Origin: Osmia lignaria lignaria
Lineage: Eukaryota > Arthropoda > Insecta > Hymenoptera > Megachilidae
Assembly (NCBI RefSeq): GCF_051020975.1
Contig: NW_027478161.1
Span: 9,052,001-9,116,000, forward strand
Direction: 5' to 3'
Length of the DNA: 64,000 bases
Part shown: one piece after another, positions 59,711 to 64,000 of the stretch
Layout of the letters: each line of letters begins with the position of its first letter
How positions within the stretch are numbered: position 1 is the first letter of the stretch
Translations under genes and position numbers: made by a program
The notes under the pieces: generated by a model
Told to the model about the DNA's origin: nothing
Database searches by the model: none
Seen by the model: only the letters and a program-made list of their open reading frames with translations

Positions 59711-60504
59711 AGAACATAAAAAGTAGGAAACTTAATTCTCTACAAAAAAGTCTGTTAACATTTTGCCATAGCTCGCTTCGTTTCCGAGATATTTGCAGAT
59801 TTATCTCATGGTAAGGGGCCTGACGGACATATTTCGAGATATTTCTTCTTCTTGTTGTTCTTCTTCTGCACAGCTAAGCTGGAAGTGGCATTTGCAGCTC
59901 GCAATAGTGCATAGTTATCTGAAAGAAAGGGGCCACGGTGTTTCTGTATCTCTATTATGTTGGTGCGGCTTCGGAACTTTTAAATATCTCGATATATCTC
60001 GAAAACTACGCATCTGATCAAAAAATATCATAGAACATAAATTGTAGGAAATATAATTCTCTACAAAAAAGGTCTCTTAACATTTTGCCATAGCTCGCTT
60101 CGTTTCCGAGATATTTGCAGATATATCTCAAGGGAAAGGGCCTGACGGACATATTTCGAGATATTTCTTCTTCTTGTTGTTCTTCCTCTGCACAGCTAAG
60201 CTGGAAGTGGCATTTGCAGCTCGCAATAGTGCAGAGTTATCTCAAAGAAAGGGGCCACGGTGTTTCTGTATCTCTATTATGTTGGTGCGGCTTCGGAACT
60301 TTTAAATATCTTGATATATCTCGAGAACTACGCATCTGATCAAAAAATATCATAGAACATAAAAAGTAGACAACTTAATTCTCTACAAAAAAGGTCTCTT
60401 ATCATTTTGCCATAGCTCTCTTCGTTTCCGAGATATTTGCAGATTTATCTCAAGGGAAGGGGCCTGACGGACATATTTCGAGATATTTCTTCTTCTTGTT
60501 GATC

Positions 60505-61640
60505 TTCTTCTGCACAGCTAAGCTGGAAGTGGCATTTGCAGCTCGCAATAGTGCGTAGCTATCTGAAAGAAAGGGGCCACGGTGTTTCTGTATGTCTATT
60601 ATGTTGGTGCGGCTTCGGAACTTTTAAATATCTTGATATATCTCGAGAACTACGCGTCTGATCAAAAAATATCATAGAACATAAAAAGTAGGAAACTTAA
60701 TTCGCTACAAGAAAGGTCTCTTAACATTTTGCCATAGCTCGCTTCGTTTCCGAGATATTTGCAGATTTATCTCAAGGGAAGGGGCCTAACGGACATATTT
60801 CGTGATATTTCTTCTTCTTGTTGTTCTTCTTCTGCACAGCTAAGCTGGAAGTGGCATTTGCAGCTCGCAATAGTGCAGAGTTATCTCAAAGAAAGGGGCC
60901 ACGGTGTTTCTGTATCTCTATTATGTTGGTGCGGCTTCTTAACTTTTAAATATCTTGATATATCTCGAGAACTACGCATCTGATCAAAAAATATCATAGA
61001 ACATAAAAAGTAGGCAACTTAATTCTCTACAAAAAAGGTCTCTTATCATTTTGCCATAGCTCTCTTCGTTTCCGAGATATTTGCAGATTTATCTCAAGGG
61101 AAGGGGCCTGACGAACATATTTCGAGATATTTCTTCTTCTTGTTGTTCTTCTTCTGCACAGCTAAGCTGGAAGTGGCATTTGCAGCTCGCAATAGTGCAG
61201 AGTTATCTTAAAGAAAGGGGCCACGGTGTTTCTGTATCTCTATTATGTTGGTGCGGCTTCGGAACTTTTAAATATCTTGATATATCTCGAGAACTACGCG
61301 TCTGATCAAAAAATATCATAGAACATAAAAAGTAGGAAACCTAATTCTCTACAAAAAAGTCTGTTAACATTTTGCCATAGCTCGCTTCGTTTCCGAGATA
61401 TTTGCAGATTTATCTCAAGGGAAGGGGCCTAACGGACATATTTCGAGATATTTCTTCTTCTTGTTGTTCTTCTTCTGCACAGCTAAACTGGAAGTGGCAT
61501 TTCCAGCTCGCAATAGTGCAGAGTTATCTCAAAGAGAGGGGCCACGGTGTTTCTGTATCTCTATTATGTTGGTGCGGCTTCGGCACTTTTAAATATCTTG
61601 ATATATCTCGAGAACTACGCGTCTGATCAAAAAATATCAT
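60505..61640 (+). repeat. Right-domain block R3, second copy
   Basis: Units 60437 (from GTGCGTAGC onward), 60759, 61081 and 61402 repeat R3 with all marks. Unit 60437 has GTTGATCTTC, which puts a stop in the 74-codon frame. Differences from copy 1: ACAAAAAAGTCTG (61355) against ACAAATAAGTCTG (59424). The match ends after 61640, where CATAAATTG and CAAAAACGGTATC replace the copy 1 flank. Confidence 0.83.
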
Positions 61641-63977
61641 AGAACATAAATTGTAGGAAACTTAATTCTCTACAAAAACGGTATCTTAACATTTTGCCAT
61701 AGCTCGCTTCGTTTCCGAGATATTTGCAGATTTATCTCAAGGGAAGGGGCCTGACGGACATATTTCGAGTTATTTCTTCTTCTTGTTGTTCTTCTTCTGC
61801 ACAGCTAAGCTGGAAGTGGCATTTGCGGCTCGCGCTAGTGCAGAGTTATCTCAAAGAAAGGGGCCACGGTGTTTCTGTATCCCTATTATGTTGGTGCGGC
61901 TTCGGAACTTTTAAATATCTCGATATATCTCGAGAACTACGCTTCTGATCAAAAAATATCATAGAACATAAATTGTAGGAAACATAATTCTCTGCAAAAA
62001 ACGTCTCTTAACATTTTGCCATAGCTCGCTTCGTTTCCGAGATATTTGCAGATTCAGCTCAAAGGAACTGGCCTGACGGACATATTTCGAGATATTTCTT
62101 CTTCTTGTTGTTCTTCCTCTGCACAGCTAAGCTGGAAGTGGCATTTGCAGCTCGCAATAGTGCAGAGTTATCTCAAAGAAAGGGGCCACGGTGTTTCTGT
62201 ATCTCTATTATGTTGGTGCGGCTTCGGAACTTTTAAATATCTTAGTATATCTCGAGAACTACGCATCTGATCAAAAAATATCATACAACATAAAAAGTAG
62301 GAAACTTAATTCTCTACAAAAAAGGTCTCTTAACATTTTGCCATAGCTCGCTTCGTTTCCGAGATATTTGCAGATTTATCTCAAGGGAAGGGGCCTGACG
62401 GACATATTTCGAGATATTTCTTCTTCTTGTTGTTCTTCTTCTGCACAGCTAAGCTGGAAGTGGCATTTGCGGCTCGCACTAGTGCAGACTTATCTCAAAG
62501 AAAGGGGCCACGGTGTTTCTGTATCTCTATTATGTTGGTGCGGCTTCGGAACTTTAAAATATCTTGATATATCTCGAGAACTACGCCTCTGATCGAAAAA
62601 TATCATAGAACATAAAAAGTAGGAAACTTAATTCTCTACAAAAACGGTATCTTAACATTTTGCCATAGCTCGCTTCGTTTCCGAGATATTTGCAGATTTA
62701 TCTCAAGGGAAGGGGCCTGACGGATATATTTCGAGATATTTCTTCTTCTTGTTGTTCTTCTTCTGCACAGCTAAGCTGGAAGTGGCATTTGCAGCGCGCA
62801 ATAGTGCAGAGTTATCTCAAAGAAAGGGGCCACGGTGTTTCTGTATCTCTATTATGTTGGTGCGGCTTCGGAACTTTTAAATATCTTGATATATCTCGAG
62901 AACTACGCATCTGATCAAAAAATATCATACTACATAAAAAGTAGGAAACTTAATTCTCTACAAGAAAGGTCTCTAAACATTTTGCCATAGCTCGCTTCGT
63001 TTCCGAGATATTTGCAGATTTATCTCAAGGGAAGGGGCCTGACGGACATATTTTGAGATATTTCTTCTTCTTGTTGTTCTTCTTCTGCACAGCTAAGCTG
63101 GAAGTGGCATTTGCAGCTCGCAATAGTGCAGAGTTATCTCAAAGAAAGGGGCCACGGTGTTTCTGTATCTCTATTATGTTGGTGCGGCTTCGGAACTTTT
63201 AAATATCTTGATATATCTCGAGAACTACGCGTCTGATCAAAAAATATCATAGAAGATAAAAAGTAGGAAACTTAATTCTCTACAAAAACGGTCGCTTAAC
63301 ATTTTGCCATAGCTCGCTTCGTTTCCGAGATATTTGCAGATATATCTCAAGGGAAGGGGCCTGACGGACATATTTGGAGATATTTCTTCTTCTTGTTGTT
63401 CTTCTTCTGCACAGCTAAGCTGGAAGTGGCATTTGCGGCTCGCACTAGTGCACAGTTATCTCAAAGAAAGGGGCCACGGTGTTTCTGTATCTCTATTATG
63501 TTGGTGCGTCTTCGGAACTTTTAAATATCTCGATATATCTCGAAAACTACGCTTCTGATCAAAAAATATCATAGAACATAAATTGTAGGAAACATAATTC
63601 TCTACAAAAAACGTCTCTTAACATTTTGCCATAGCTCGCTTCGTTTCCGAGATATTTGCAGATTCAGCTCAAAGGAACTGGCCTGACGGACATATTTCGA
63701 GATATTTCTTCTTCTTGTTGTTCTTCCTCTGCACAGCTAAGCTGGAAGTGGCATTTGCAGCTCGCAATAGTGCAGAGTTATCTCAAAGAAAGGGGCCACG
63801 GTGTTTCTGTATCTCTATTATGTTGGTGCGGCTTCGGAACTTTTAAATATCTTGATATATCTCGAGAACTACGCATCTGATCAAAAAATATCATAGAACA
63901 TAAAAAGTAGGAAACTTAATTCTCTACAAAAAAGGTCTCTTAACATTTTGCCATAGCTCGCTTCGTTTCCGAGATAT
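61641..63977 (+). repeat. Right-end mosaic monomers
   Basis: Seven units at 61724 (TTTCGAGTTATT), 62046 (C type, CTTAGTATATC), 62368 (GTGCAGACTTATC, ACTTTAAAATATC), 62690 (GCAGCGCGC), 63012 (ATATTTTGAGAT), 63334 (TTTGGAGATATT, GTGCGTCTTCGG) and 63656 (C type). Almost every unit has its own private substitutions. CAAAAACGGTATC or CAAAAACGGTCGC occurs before 61724, 62690 and 63334. The E-type flank CATACTACATAAAAAG with GGTCTCTAAAC returns at 62925-62980 after being absent since about 49.8 kb. Confidence 0.8.
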
Positions 63978-64000
63978 TTGCAGATTTATCTCAAGGGAAG
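63978..64000 (+). repeat. Partial satellite monomer at the right window edge
   Basis: The first 23 bp of the next monomer, TTGCAGATTTATCTCAAGGG and onward. The array continues beyond the window in the same orientation. Confidence 0.95.

Larger units (their letters stand above)
1..64000 (+). repeat. Tandem satellite array, 322-bp monomer, about 198.8 copies
   Basis: The same 322-bp unit repeats head to tail across the entire window with no inversion, gap or foreign insertion. Landmarks such as TTGCAGAT, GACGGACATATTTCGAG, GTGCAGAGTTATCTC and CATTTTGCCATAG recur every 322 bp. Starting at the TTG at 226, 198 complete monomers fit exactly to 63977, with five 321-bp periods and one 323-bp period as the only length changes. 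By hand count the consensus is 39% G+C. Monomers differ mostly by shared, linked substitutions, which define types that recur in ordered groups. The role is not encoded in the sequence; a heterochromatic (centromeric or pericentromeric) block is the usual setting of arrays like this. I do not recognise the family by name. Confidence 0.98.

Noticed and set aside
226..63880. About 188 repeated plus-strand 74-aa reading frames as a tandem gene family
   Set aside because: They are the same segment of a satellite monomer. The consensus has no ATG (starts are TTG), no domain, no unique flanks, and the frame breaks at each 322-bp period. Conservation follows from array homogenisation.
1..64000. CRISPR array or bacterial repeat system
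   Set aside because: Repeats are adjacent 322-bp units without unique spacers, and no cas-like or other gene is present.
1..64000. Transposon-derived tandem array
   Set aside because: No terminal inverted repeats, long terminal repeats, transposase or reverse transcriptase fragments, or target-site duplications were seen in either strand of the monomer.

Overview
The window is a single uninterrupted tandem satellite-DNA array. A 322-bp monomer repeats head to tail, always in the same orientation, from base 1 to base 64,000: 198 complete monomers (226-63977) plus a partial copy at each end. I see no protein gene, RNA gene, transposon, CRISPR array or unique-sequence island. The features are therefore repeats, their internal sub-structure, and the larger blocks in which groups of monomers were duplicated. 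Throughout, a 'monomer' is numbered 1-322 from the TTG of TTGCAGATTTATCTC (first full one at 226).

Organism: such a long, homogeneous satellite with higher-order structure points to a eukaryotic centromeric, pericentromeric or other heterochromatic block. By hand count the monomer is about 39% G+C with 11 CpG per 322 bp (observed/expected about 0.9). This lack of CpG depletion argues against a vertebrate or a heavily CpG-methylated plant genome, and fits an invertebrate such as an insect, but I do not recognise the satellite and cannot name the species.

Layout. (1) 226-27.3 kb is a clear higher-order repeat (HOR). Monomer types that I label A to G recur in fixed order. Each cassette begins with type A and ends with type G, and cassette lengths are 9, 8, 8, 6, 8, 6, 9, 5, 7, 9, 5 and a final incomplete one. 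Two large recent duplications are built from whole cassettes: a 14-monomer unit (4,508 bp) at 6.0-15.0 kb and a 21-monomer unit (6,762 bp) at about 13.7-27.2 kb. The 21-mer itself contains a 5-monomer duplication. (2) 27.3-50.1 kb is a mosaic domain with different types (S, V, H, C2) and its own local duplications of 4, 6 and 11 monomers. (3) 50.1-64.0 kb is more diverged, with more private substitutions, all six length-changing mutations of the window, and interspersed duplications of 19-20, 8 and 6 monomers.

Type key (diagnostic differences from consensus): A = GCACTATTGCAG, TTCGTAAC; B = CTTGGTTTCC, GAGCCGCGG, CTAATATG; C = AGATTCAGCTCAAAGGAAC, CTTCCTCTGC; D = GCGGCTCGCACTAG (D ends in CGAAAACTACGCTTC, D' in CGAGAACTACGCATC); E = GGGAAGTGG, TATCCCAAAG; F = CTAAACTGG, TTTCCAGCTCG; G = CTGTATCTGTATTATG; S = CTCGAAGTGG, GTACCTCTATT, GTGCAGCTTCGG; V = CAGCTGAGCTGG, GCAGGTCGC; H = AGATTCATCTCAAGGGAAGG with AAAGAGAGGGG.

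Within each monomer there are a diverged internal duplication (offset 114 bp), a perfect 24-nt mirror-symmetric pyrimidine tract, a cluster of CGAGATAT motifs in both orientations, and an AT-rich A-tract segment. A 74-codon open frame is present in 188 of 198 monomers, but its consensus has no ATG and I do not regard it as a gene. All comparisons were by eye at diagnostic sites; exact identities need an alignment.
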